From Pseudomonadota bacterium (lineage in GTDB: Bacteria > BMS3Abin14): a stretch of 6,164 nucleotides of DNA. The stretch covers positions 1 to 6,164 of the forward strand of contig JAFGWO010000108.1 in assembly GCA_016937135.1 (NCBI GenBank), in the 5' to 3' direction. The notes below the pieces were generated by a model. The model saw only the letters and a program-made list of their open reading frames with translations, made no database searches and was not told the DNA's origin. The translations under genes were made by a program, and so were the position numbers. This document shows, one piece after another, positions 1-5,350 of this stretch (position 1 is the first letter of the stretch; the number at the start of each line of letters is the position of its first letter).

Positions 1-2
1 AA

Positions 3-1550
3 AAGGTCGAAGGATTCGCCCTTTTCCTCCTTGCCCCGGATCTGAATTTTGGCTATCTGGAGTATCTTTCCGCGGCTCCCGGGAAGACGGGGGGCGGCGT
101 CGGCGGCATCCTTTACGAAACGGTCAGAAAGGAAGCGCGCGATCTGGGGACCATTGGGATCTTTATGGAATGCCTCCCCGATGATCCGGCTCTGTCACCC
201 GATCCCGAGGTTCGACGGCAGAACGAGGCCAGACTGAGATTTTATGAGCGGTACGGCGCCAGACCGATTGCGGGCACTGCCTATGAAACCCCCTTGAAGG
301 AGGGACAGGACAACCCTCCATATCTGGTTTTCGACAACCTCGGCAGCGAGGACTCACTCCCCGCGAACCAGGCCAGGAAGATCGTCAGGGCCATCCTGGA
401 AAGGAAATACGGGGATCAATGTCCACCCGGCTATGTCAACATGGTGGTCGATTCTTTCACCGATGACCCTGTCCTTCTCCGTCCGCCGCGTTATCAAAAG
501 CCAAGGAAAAAGCAGAAGCCCCGCCTCTGGTTTATCCGGAGAAGACGCATCGCCCTCGTAAAGAACGACAACCATGATCTGCACCATGTCCGGGAGAGGG
601 GGTACGTCCAGTCCCCCGTCCGGATCGCTTCCATCATGAAAGCCCTTGAACCCATGGGGATTTTCGAGGAGGTGAAACCTCTCCGCTTCCCTGAGCAACA
701 CATCAGAAAGATCCATGATCCGCAATTCGTGGATTTTTTGAAGAGGGCCTGCGCCCTGGTCCCCCCGGGCCGCTCCATCTACCCCTATGTATTCCCTTTG
801 CGCAACGCTGCGCGACCCCCGAAGGAATTGCCCCTGCGGGCCGGGTATTACTGCATCGATACCTTCACCCCCCTGAACCCGAGCGCCATCGCGGCTGCCC
901 TGGGCGCCGTCGGATGCGCCTTGACCGGGGCGGCCCTGATCGAGGAGGGCTACCGCTGCGCCTATGCCCTGGTTCGCCCTCCCGGCCACCACGCGGAAAA
1001 AAGGGCTTTCGGGGGGTTCTGCTATTTCAACAATACGGCCATCGCCGCCAACGAACTCAGCAAATCCGGCCGGGTCGCGGTCCTGGATCTGGACTACCAC
1101 CACGGCAACGGCACCCAGCAGATTTTTCTGGAAAGGGGAGACGTCCTAACCATTTCCCTCCATGGTCCCCCCAGGCTCACCTATCCCTATTTTTCGGGAT
1201 TCGTGGATGAGAGGGGGGCAGGTCCGGGGTACGGGGCCAACCGGAACTTTCCGATCCCGGAGGGGGCGGGTGGGGAAAAATACCGGGAGGTCCTGGTAAA
1301 GGCCTTGAAAGCGATCACCCGGTTTTCCCCCCGATTTCTCGTTATTGCCCTCGGGCTGGACACGGCCAAAGGGGATCCCACCGGGTCGTTCACCCTGACC
1401 GAGAAGGATTTCAGGGAAAACGGCCGCCTGGTCGGCGGGCTTGGGCTTCCCACCCTTGTAGTCCAGGAAGGTGGTTACAGGACCAGGACCCTCGGAGCAA
1501 ATGCTGCGGGGTTTTTCGAGGGACTCGGGGATTCCCTCGGGATCCGGTGA
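3..1550 (+). CDS. GNAT acetyltransferase-HDAC/acetylpolyamine amidohydrolase fusion (5' partial)
   Basis: The reading frame is open from the left edge, so the gene starts outside the window; 515 residues are visible. Visible residues 1 to about 95 are the C-terminal half of a GNAT acetyltransferase domain: a glycine-rich acetyl-CoA loop GGGVGG (residues 30-35, bases 90-107) and the late-strand motif FYERYGA (80-86). A basic linker (about 159-182) leads into a full arginase-fold deacetylase domain (about 182-510). By analogy with HDAC8, the zinc site is D364, H366 (DLDYHHGNGT) and D453 (GLDTAKGDP), the general-base histidine pair is H329/H330 (RPPGHHAE), and the transition-state tyrosine is Y492 (QEGGY). 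All expected catalytic residues are present, so the enzyme should be active. The QEGGY and GYYCIDTFTPL segments resemble bacterial acetylpolyamine amidohydrolases more than protein HDACs. The substrate cannot be told from sequence: acetyl-polyamine, acetyl-lysine or a small metabolite are all possible. An internal ATG at 165 would cut the GNAT domain in half and is not the start. The protein is probably cytoplasmic, as no membrane segment is visible. Confidence 0.9.
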   Translation, partial: KVEGFALFLLAPDLNFGYLEYLSAAPGKTGGGVGGILYETVRKEARDLGTIGIFMECLPDDPALSPDPEVRRQNEARLRFYERYGARPIAGTAYETPLKEGQDNPPYLVFDNLGSEDSLPANQARKIVRAILERKYGDQCPPGYVNMVVDSFTDDPVLLRPPRYQKPRKKQKPRLWFIRRRRIALVKNDNHDLHHVRERGYVQSPVRIASIMKALEPMGIFEEVKPLRFPEQHIRKIHDPQFVDFLKRACALVPPGRSIYPYVFPLRNAARPPKELPLRAGYYCIDTFTPLNPSAIAAALGAVGCALTGAALIEEGYRCAYALVRPPGHHAEKRAFGGFCYFNNTAIAANELSKSGRVAVLDLDYHHGNGTQQIFLERGDVLTISLHGPPRLTYPYFSGFVDERGAGPGYGANRNFPIPEGAGGEKYREVLVKALKAITRFSPRFLVIALGLDTAKGDPTGSFTLTEKDFRENGRLVGGLGLPTLVVQEGGYRTRTLGANAAGFFEGLGDSLGIR

Positions 1551-1666
1551 CCCCCCTGGAGGAAAGGGGCGGTGAGGTGGGTAAGAGGCCGGGAAATACG
1601 GGGATCTTTCACGGGATCACATCACGGGACGGCCGAAAAAAGTTATGGCTGTTCCGGAAAGGGATC

Positions 1667-1672
1667 AGGAGA
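1667..1672 (+). promoter_or_regulatory. Shine-Dalgarno deciding the start of the second gene
   Basis: AGGAGA lies six bases before the ATG at 1679. This supports that ATG over the GTG at 1547, which would overlap the stop codon of the upstream gene and add 44 residues with no visible GNAT character. Confidence 0.7.
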
Positions 1673-1678
1673 ATATCC

Positions 1679-2236
1679 ATGAGAAAAGAGGTTTTTCTAT
1701 CGGATGTGGCCAGCGTGAGGAGCATCGTGCGGGCTACCGGGTTTTTTACTGAAGAGGAAATCCAGATGGCCGGGGAACTGGTCGAAACCTACCTTCAGCA
1801 GGGTGAACAAAGCGGATACAGATTCCTGTTTTTGGAGGAGGAGGGCAGGGTCGTCGGCTACGCCTGCTTCGGGGAGATCTCGTGCACCAACCACCGGTAT
1901 GACCTCTACTGGATCGCCGTGGACCCGAAGGAACAGGGGAAAGGGCTTGGCCGGAAGATCCTCGAGGAAACGGAATCAGAAATAAGAAGCCTGGGGGGGC
2001 AGAAGGTTTACATCGAAACGTCCTCACGCCCCCGGTATCTCCCGACGAGGCAGTTCTATCTGGCGCGCGGATATGTGGTCGACGCCCAGTTGAAGGATTT
2101 TTACAACTGGGGAGATGACAAGGTGATTTTTTCCAGGACCCTCATGGAAGCGCCCAGGATCGAGGAAAAACCCGTCGGGCGAACAAGGCCCACCAAAATA
2201 AGAAAAGTCGCTGTCTCGTCCCGAAAAGGGATCTGA
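1679..2236 (+). CDS. GNAT family N-acetyltransferase
   Basis: This 185-residue protein carries the GNAT fold and is predicted to transfer an acetyl group from acetyl-CoA to an amine. The N-terminus shows the usual first-strand and helix region, with a TGFFTEEEI stretch (about 20-28). The acetyl-CoA pyrophosphate loop is QGKGLG (86-91) within VDPKEQGKGLGRKILEE, matching the Q/R-x-x-G-x-G/A signature of motif A. FYLARGY (126-132) is the motif B region. The last roughly 25 residues form a basic tail rich in R and K, beyond the core fold. It lies 128 bases after the GNAT-deacetylase fusion gene and 13 bases before the membrane-protein gene, so all three are probably co-transcribed. The substrate is unknown; a partner role with the deacetylase is inferred from proximity only. 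A GTG at 1547 overlapping the upstream stop (GTGA) is an alternative start, but a good ribosome-binding site favours 1679. Confidence 0.85.
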   Translation: MRKEVFLSDVASVRSIVRATGFFTEEEIQMAGELVETYLQQGEQSGYRFLFLEEEGRVVGYACFGEISCTNHRYDLYWIAVDPKEQGKGLGRKILEETESEIRSLGGQKVYIETSSRPRYLPTRQFYLARGYVVDAQLKDFYNWGDDKVIFSRTLMEAPRIEEKPVGRTRPTKIRKVAVSSRKGI

Positions 2237-2249
2237 GGAAAGCGCCCGG

Positions 2250-2837
2250 ATGGACCCCTCTTTTTTCCAGTCCCCCGCCTTCAATCTGATAGTGGTCCCG
2301 ATCCTGATCTTTCTGGGCAGGATCGCGGATGTCACCGTCGGGACGATGCGGATCATCTTCGTTTCACGAGGCCTGCGAATGCTTTCCGTAGTGGCAGGGT
2401 TTGTCGAGATCATGGTCTGGCTGCTGGTGCTGCGCCAGATCATGGGAAATCTGGACCACTGGACCTATTTCATCGCGTATGCGGCGGGTTTTTCCGCGGG
2501 AAATTACATCGGGATCACCATTGAGCGCCACCTGGCCATCGGGCACATCATCGTCCGGGTGATAACCCAGAAAGAGGCCCCCGGACTGGAACGATACCTC
2601 CGAAACCATGATTTCATGATGACGGTCCTGGATGCGAGGGGCGATACTGGTCCGGTCAAGGTCCTTTTCATGGTGATAAAAAGAAAGGCCCTCGGGGAGG
2701 TCCTGAGGGTGATCCGGAAATTCCACCCCCTGGCCTACTACACCGTGGAGGATCTGAGGTACGTCAGTCAGAGGATGCCCGATCCGGTATCCCGAAGGAG
2801 CCTGTTTTTTTCACGCAGCGTGGGGAAGGGAAAGTAG
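2250..2837 (+). CDS. UPF0316-type membrane protein (DUF5698 + DUF2179)
   Basis: This 195-residue protein has three hydrophobic segments (about 10-30, 44-64 and 70-90), followed by a soluble C-terminal domain (about 95-175). The layout and motifs such as LGRIADVTVGTMRIIFVSRG and the AYAAGFSAGNYIGI segment match the UPF0316/DUF5698 membrane domain followed by DUF2179, as I recall that family. The cell function of the family is not established. The loop after the first segment is arginine-rich (residues 34-43), consistent with a cytoplasmic location for that loop. The start is supported by GAGGAAAG seven bases upstream; this ribosome-binding site overlaps the TGA of the acetyltransferase gene, so translation may be coupled. 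It is the last gene of the left-hand unit, followed ten bases later by a terminator-like hairpin. The family call rests on pattern recognition, without a profile search. Confidence 0.8.
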   Translation: MDPSFFQSPAFNLIVVPILIFLGRIADVTVGTMRIIFVSRGLRMLSVVAGFVEIMVWLLVLRQIMGNLDHWTYFIAYAAGFSAGNYIGITIERHLAIGHIIVRVITQKEAPGLERYLRNHDFMMTVLDARGDTGPVKVLFMVIKRKALGEVLRVIRKFHPLAYYTVEDLRYVSQRMPDPVSRRSLFFSRSVGKGK

Positions 2838-2846
2838 GAAGGTCAA

Positions 2847-2895
2847 CAGAAAAGAGGGCCCGGCATTCGTCCGGACCCCCTTTCTGCTGATTTTT
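2847..2895 (+). terminator. Probable intrinsic terminator of the acetylation-gene unit
   Basis: The arms 2847-2863 and 2871-2886 pair as CCGG/CCGG, GGG/CCC, AAA/TTT and CAG/CTG blocks interrupted by two mismatches and one bulged A, around the 7-base loop CATTCGT. TTTTT follows after four bases (2891-2895). It starts ten bases after the membrane-protein stop. The 3' arm read on the - strand is T-rich (TCTTTTCTG), so it may also stop transcription of the convergent small gene. Confidence 0.6.
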
Positions 2896-2897
2896 CC

Positions 2898-2917
2898 AGG
2901 CCGGCGGCCTATTTTTT
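2898..2917 (+). terminator. Second short hairpin with T-run
   Basis: AGGCC (2898-2902) pairs with GGCCT (2906-2910) around a 3-base loop and is followed by ATTTTTT. This is a compact terminator shape on the + strand. It overlaps the last codons of the convergent gene, whose two AAA lysine codons create the T-run, so the signal may be partly coincidental. It could back up the larger hairpin just upstream. Confidence 0.35.
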
Positions 2918-3268
2918 CGAGCCAGACTTGCTCTTGTCCGAACCATCGGCGCCTGTTCTTGCCCCGGAAGGGTCACTGCTGCCGGATCCATCGGAACCGA
3001 TTCCCTCACTCCTTTTTTCCATTTCCTTTTTGGCTTCCCCCGCCTTCACCTGGGTCGTATCTCCCATGTTCGCGGTCTGCTCCGCCCACATGTGGGATTC
3101 CTGATACTGCATGGAGTTGGCGGCTGCGCTGCCGCTGACGCTGTGTATCTGGTCCTGCGCCATGGTTTGCGTCTGCGCCTGGTCGGCGGCCGTCGCCGTA
3201 AAAGGCATGGCCAGCAGCAGGCCTGTCATTGCCAGCAGCATCGGTAAAACCCTCGTCCACTTTTTCAT
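2909..3268 (-). CDS. Small exported low-complexity protein, function unknown
   Basis: I do not recognise this 119-residue protein. It begins MKKWTR, followed by a hydrophobic core (residues 7-21) and an A-x-A site (TATA, cleavage likely after A27), which is a typical Sec signal peptide. I see no lipobox cysteine, and the predicted mature protein has no cysteine. The mature part (about 92 residues) opens with a Gln/Ala/Thr-rich stretch, has a mixed middle with QYQESHMWAEQ, then a charged run (KAGEAKKEMEKR). It ends in about 30 residues dominated by Gly, Ser, Asp and Lys, probably disordered. It is likely periplasmic or secreted. The start at 3268 is chosen because AAGGAG lies eight bases upstream and the signal peptide begins there; the frame extends to an ATG at 3367, but that would bury the signal peptide behind 33 residues. 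It is a single convergent gene facing the acetylation unit. I found no convincing promoter. Confidence 0.75.
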   Translation of the reverse strand: MKKWTRVLPMLLAMTGLLLAMPFTATAADQAQTQTMAQDQIHSVSGSAAANSMQYQESHMWAEQTANMGDTTQVKAGEAKKEMEKRSEGIGSDGSGSSDPSGARTGADGSDKSKSGSKK

Positions 3269-3274
3269 CGTCTT

Positions 3275-3280
3275 CTCCTT
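3275..3280 (-). promoter_or_regulatory. Shine-Dalgarno of the small exported protein
   Basis: On the - strand AAGGAG stands just before the ATG at 3268 and fixes the start. A small hairpin, GAGGC-GACA-GCCTC (3283-3296), sits two bases upstream of it in the probable leader; any effect on translation is speculative. Confidence 0.65.
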
Positions 3281-3558
3281 GAGAGGCTGTCGCCTCACCG
3301 TCTGGTCCCACCCCTGGGAAAGTCGCCGCAGCGCATCCGGTCGGAGGGAATTAAAATGCGGTTCCATACATTATTGGACACCGGGACGAGGAAAAGGTTA
3401 AAAAGAAAGAAAAGATCGATGGGCTTCGGAGGCAGAGCTGCGGCAGCCTGGCTGTCGATCCTTCCTTAAGCCCGTGAAATTGGGAATACCGGGGCGGCAG
3501 GGAGGAGTGAATAGGCAACGGTTCCAGGTCATCCCGCTTACCCCCCTTTTAGCGCCCC

Positions 3559-3587
3559 TTACCTGTACCTCACAGCCGTTGTATAAT
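3559..3587 (+). promoter_or_regulatory. Probable sigma-70 promoter of tRNA-Leu
   Basis: TATAAT at 3582-3587 is a perfect -10 hexamer ending eight bases before the mature tRNA 5' end. The matching -35 at the 17-base spacing is TTACCT (3559-3564), a weak 3/6 match. Transcription would start close to the tRNA itself, leaving a leader of only a few bases. Confidence 0.7.
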
Positions 3588-3595
3588 CATGGCCT

Positions 3596-3680
3596 GCGAG
3601 AATGGCGGAACCGGCAGACGCGCTGGATTTAGGATCCAGTACCGGAAGGTGTGGGGGTTCGAGTCCCCCTTCTCGCACCA
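3596..3680 (+). tRNA. tRNA-Leu (anticodon UAG)
   Basis: The cloverleaf is complete. The acceptor arms GCGAGAA (3596-3602) and TTCTCGC (3670-3676) pair perfectly, with discriminator A and an encoded CCA at 3678-3680. The anticodon stem CTGGA/TCCAG (3623-3627, 3635-3639) holds the loop TTTAGGA with anticodon TAG at 3630-3632. A long class II variable arm (ACC-GGAA-GGT) and the T-arm GGGGG-TTCGAGT-CCCCC complete it. The long variable arm and the discriminator A are leucine features. The tRNA reads CUA and other CUN codons. It is transcribed toward tig but probably has its own promoter. Confidence 0.97.
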
Positions 3681-3698
3681 TTTCCTGACCGTTCGGGA

Positions 3699-3726
3699 TT
3701 GACACGGAAGGGAAACGGGCTACATT
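3699..3726 (+). promoter_or_regulatory. Candidate sigma-70 promoter for tig
   Basis: A consensus -35 TTGACA (3699-3704) is followed after 16 bases by TACATT (3721-3726), a 4/6 match to the -10 consensus. Transcription would begin around 3733 and give tig a leader of about 200 bases containing both hairpins described below. No other pair in the leader looks as good, but the -10 is only moderate. Confidence 0.5.
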
Positions 3727-3747
3727 TCGGTTTCCACTGATCCGTGA

Positions 3748-3777
3748 GGAAAGGGAAAATGACGCTTTTTCCTTTCC
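3748..3777. repeat. Inverted repeat A in the tig leader
   Basis: GGAAAGGGAAAA (3748-3759) pairs with TTTTTCCTTTCC (3766-3777) over 12 positions, with one G-T wobble and the 6-base loop TGACGC. There is no T-run outside the stem, so it is not a classical terminator. It is four bases from inverted repeat B, which has the same stem and loop lengths. Confidence 0.6.
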
Positions 3778-3781
3778 GTTG

Positions 3782-3811
3782 CGCCAAAAGTCCCGCATTG
3801 GACTTTTGGCG
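3782..3811. repeat. Inverted repeat B in the tig leader, perfect 12-bp stem
   Basis: CGCCAAAAGTCC (3782-3793) and GGACTTTTGGCG (3800-3811) are perfect reverse complements around the loop CGCATT. It could be a stable hairpin in the tig leader RNA, a stop for read-through from the tRNA, or half of a dispersed repeat of the REP type. Motifs of this kind, with AAAAGTCC/GGACTTTT arms, feel familiar from intergenic regions of deltaproteobacteria, but I cannot verify that here. Confidence 0.7.
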
Positions 3812-3940
3812 ACCCTATTAAAGCCCGTTTTGAAATTGTTGCCCATTTCGCTCTTTTCCGGTAGCATCGGCACCCCGAAGTTCAAAAAAACCGGAACCGG
3901 AATTCGAAATTATTGAAAAGAAAGGAAATTGGTTAGATTC

Positions 3941-5275
3941 ATGAAGATCGATATTGAAAAGACCAGTGAAGTCGAACGCAAACTCTCCATTGAGATCCCC
4001 TGGGATCGCTACCAGGATGAGATCCGGGAACAGGTCTCCCGGATACAGAAAAGGGCTGTCCTCAAGGGGTTCAGAAAAGGTAAAGCGCCCATAGAGATGG
4101 TTCGGAGGATTTACGCCGAGGACGCCCACCAGGAGGCGGTCAACGCACTTGCCGCTGAAGCGGTGAAGGACGCCGTGGACAAGCACGATTTAAAGCCCTT
4201 CGGAAATCCCTATCTCACCGATGTTAAAACCGAGAAGGACAAGGCTGTGGTCATGGAAGCCATGGTGGAGTTGGAACCGGTTTTCGAACTCGCGGATTAT
4301 TCGAACCTGGAGCTTGAGAAACCGGCTGCCGAGGCCTCGGATGAGGAGATCAACCAGCTCCTGGAAAGGCTTCGGGAGAACCGCGGCGAGACCGTTGAAA
4401 TGACGGAGGATAGAGGTCTGCGCAAGGATGACATCGCCATCATCAACTACGCCGGATCAAAACAGGGGGTCCCCCTGGAAGAGATCAAAGGCAAGGATTT
4501 TCTGGTGCGGGTAGGGATGGCCGAGCTTATCCCTGGTTTCGAGGAACAGCTCCTTGGTATGAAAAAGGGGGAGACGAGGGAGTTCGATCTGACCTTCCCT
4601 GAGGATTTTGCCCAGGCGGAGTTCGCCGGGCAGTCCATCCATTTTTCCGTACATTTAAAGGAGATCCGCGTCCTGCAGCTCCCCGAGGTAGACGAAGAGT
4701 TCGCCAAAAGCTTCGGCAAATTCGAGAGCGTGGCTGACCTGATGGAGGGTATCAGGAAGGACATCGTCAAAAACAAGGAGGAGGAGTCCTCCAAGGAACT
4801 GCGGGGCAACCTGGCCAGACGCCTGGTTGAGGACAACATCTTCGACGTTCCCCCTTCCCTGGTCGACAGGGAGCTTCGCAACGTTATCCAGGAGTACGGT
4901 GAAAATCTCCGCAATGCCGGGGTTTCCAGCCAGAGGATCCGGGAAATGATCCTGCAGAACGAGGACCGGCTCAAGAAAACCGCTGAAGAACACATCCGCC
5001 TCCTTTATATCGTTGGTGAAATTGCGGAAAAAGAGGACATCAAGGCAACGGCCGAGGAGATCCAGAACGTGGTCGCGAAGAGAGCCAGATCAACCGGCCG
5101 CGACGTGGAAGAGCTGAAAGAGGAATACGCCAAAGATGGGACCCTCGCCGACATCGGGTTCACCATTGCCCGTGACAAGGTGTTCCAGAAGCTCCTTGAG
5201 AAAGCGAAAGTAAAGGAGATCAGGGTCCAGGGCGAAAAAAGCGGAAAGGCCGGAAAGAAGGAAGAGACCCCTTAA
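3941..5275 (+). CDS. tig: Trigger factor, ribosome-associated chaperone and peptidyl-prolyl isomerase
   Basis: This 444-residue protein matches the usual trigger factor length and layout. The N-terminal ribosome-binding domain (about 1-115) has the signature loop GFRKGKAP (43-50), which docks on ribosomal protein L23 at the exit tunnel. The FKBP-type isomerase domain (about 160-245) runs from RKDDIAIINYAGS through IPGFEEQLLGMKKGE to FSVHLKEI. The C-terminal helical chaperone arms (about 250-425) include VPPSLVDRELRNVIQEY. The charged C-terminal tail is lysine-rich. The ATG at 3941 aligns with the family start (MKIDIEKT matches the E. coli MQVSVETT opening). A TTG at 3929 is in frame but only two or three bases from the AAGGAAA motif. 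From the ATG that motif is rather far (about 13 bases), so the ribosome-binding site is not ideal. It is the first gene of the tig-clpP-clpX cluster, 75 bases before clpP. Confidence 0.97.
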   Translation: MKIDIEKTSEVERKLSIEIPWDRYQDEIREQVSRIQKRAVLKGFRKGKAPIEMVRRIYAEDAHQEAVNALAAEAVKDAVDKHDLKPFGNPYLTDVKTEKDKAVVMEAMVELEPVFELADYSNLELEKPAAEASDEEINQLLERLRENRGETVEMTEDRGLRKDDIAIINYAGSKQGVPLEEIKGKDFLVRVGMAELIPGFEEQLLGMKKGETREFDLTFPEDFAQAEFAGQSIHFSVHLKEIRVLQLPEVDEEFAKSFGKFESVADLMEGIRKDIVKNKEEESSKELRGNLARRLVEDNIFDVPPSLVDRELRNVIQEYGENLRNAGVSSQRIREMILQNEDRLKKTAEEHIRLLYIVGEIAEKEDIKATAEEIQNVVAKRARSTGRDVEELKEEYAKDGTLADIGFTIARDKVFQKLLEKAKVKEIRVQGEKSGKAGKKEETP

Positions 5276-5284
5276 CCGGACCCT

Positions 5285-5303
5285 CGGGGATTCCCGGATT
5301 TTT
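5285..5303 (+). terminator. Weak terminator-like hairpin after tig
   Basis: CGGG (5285-5288) and CCCG (5293-5296) pair around GATT, followed by ATTTTT (5298-5303). The stem is short, so at best it would partly reduce transcription from tig into clpP. Confidence 0.3.
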
Positions 5304-5320
5304 CTGCAAGGTGGTAAAAT
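5291..5320 (+). promoter_or_regulatory. Possible internal promoter for clpP
   Basis: TAAAAT (5315-5320) matches five of six bases of the -10 consensus and lies 30 bases before the clpP ATG. The -35 at 18-base spacing is TTCCCG (5291-5296), a poor match. Separate expression of clpP-clpX from tig is common in other bacteria, which makes such a promoter reasonable. I see no heat-shock sigma-32 consensus. Confidence 0.35.
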
Positions 5321-5350
5321 AGAAATGAATACGTCGTTGCGGAGGATGTA

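Larger units (their letters stand above)
3269..3595. other. Non-coding stretch between small exported-protein gene and tRNA-Leu
   Basis: No credible gene lies in these 327 bases. They hold the leader of the - strand gene, with small inverted repeats at 3283-3296 and 3306-3319 (TCCCA/TGGGA). A GC-rich segment at 3414-3473 has competing inverted repeats. The tRNA promoter is near 3559-3587. A purine-rich run (3389-3416) separates the two halves. Nothing here matched a riboswitch class I know. Confidence 0.6.

Noticed and set aside
354..1103. 249-residue frame on the - strand
   Set aside because: It is a shadow of the deacetylase fusion gene, which has intact catalytic motifs in the opposite frame; the shadow shows no motif or ribosome-binding site.
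3269..3367. N-terminal extension of the exported protein to an upstream ATG
   Set aside because: It would place 33 residues before a clear signal peptide and ignore the Shine-Dalgarno at 3275-3280.
3111..3401. 96-residue hydrophobic-start frame on the + strand
   Set aside because: It is antisense to the exported-protein gene; its hydrophobic part mirrors the signal-peptide coding region and it lacks a good ribosome-binding site.
3782..3811. Perfect hairpin as a classical intrinsic terminator of the tRNA
   Set aside because: No T-run follows the stem (next bases are ACCCTATT) and it lies 100 bases from the tRNA end, so a standard terminator call is not supported.
3559..3885. 108-residue frame on the - strand
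   Set aside because: It is antisense to tRNA-Leu; the stretch GGLEPPHLPVLDPKSSASA is the well-known false peptide produced by reading leucine tRNA genes backwards.
3929..3940. TTG start for tig four codons upstream
   Set aside because: It is only two or three bases from the purine-rich motif, and the family alignment starts at the ATG at 3941.
3818..4186. 122-residue frame on the - strand over the start of tig
   Set aside because: It overlaps the tig leader and N-terminal coding region; no family resemblance or supporting start signals.
4447..4995. 182-residue Ser/Arg-rich frame on the - strand
   Set aside because: It is a shadow of tig, with the biased composition expected of an antisense frame.
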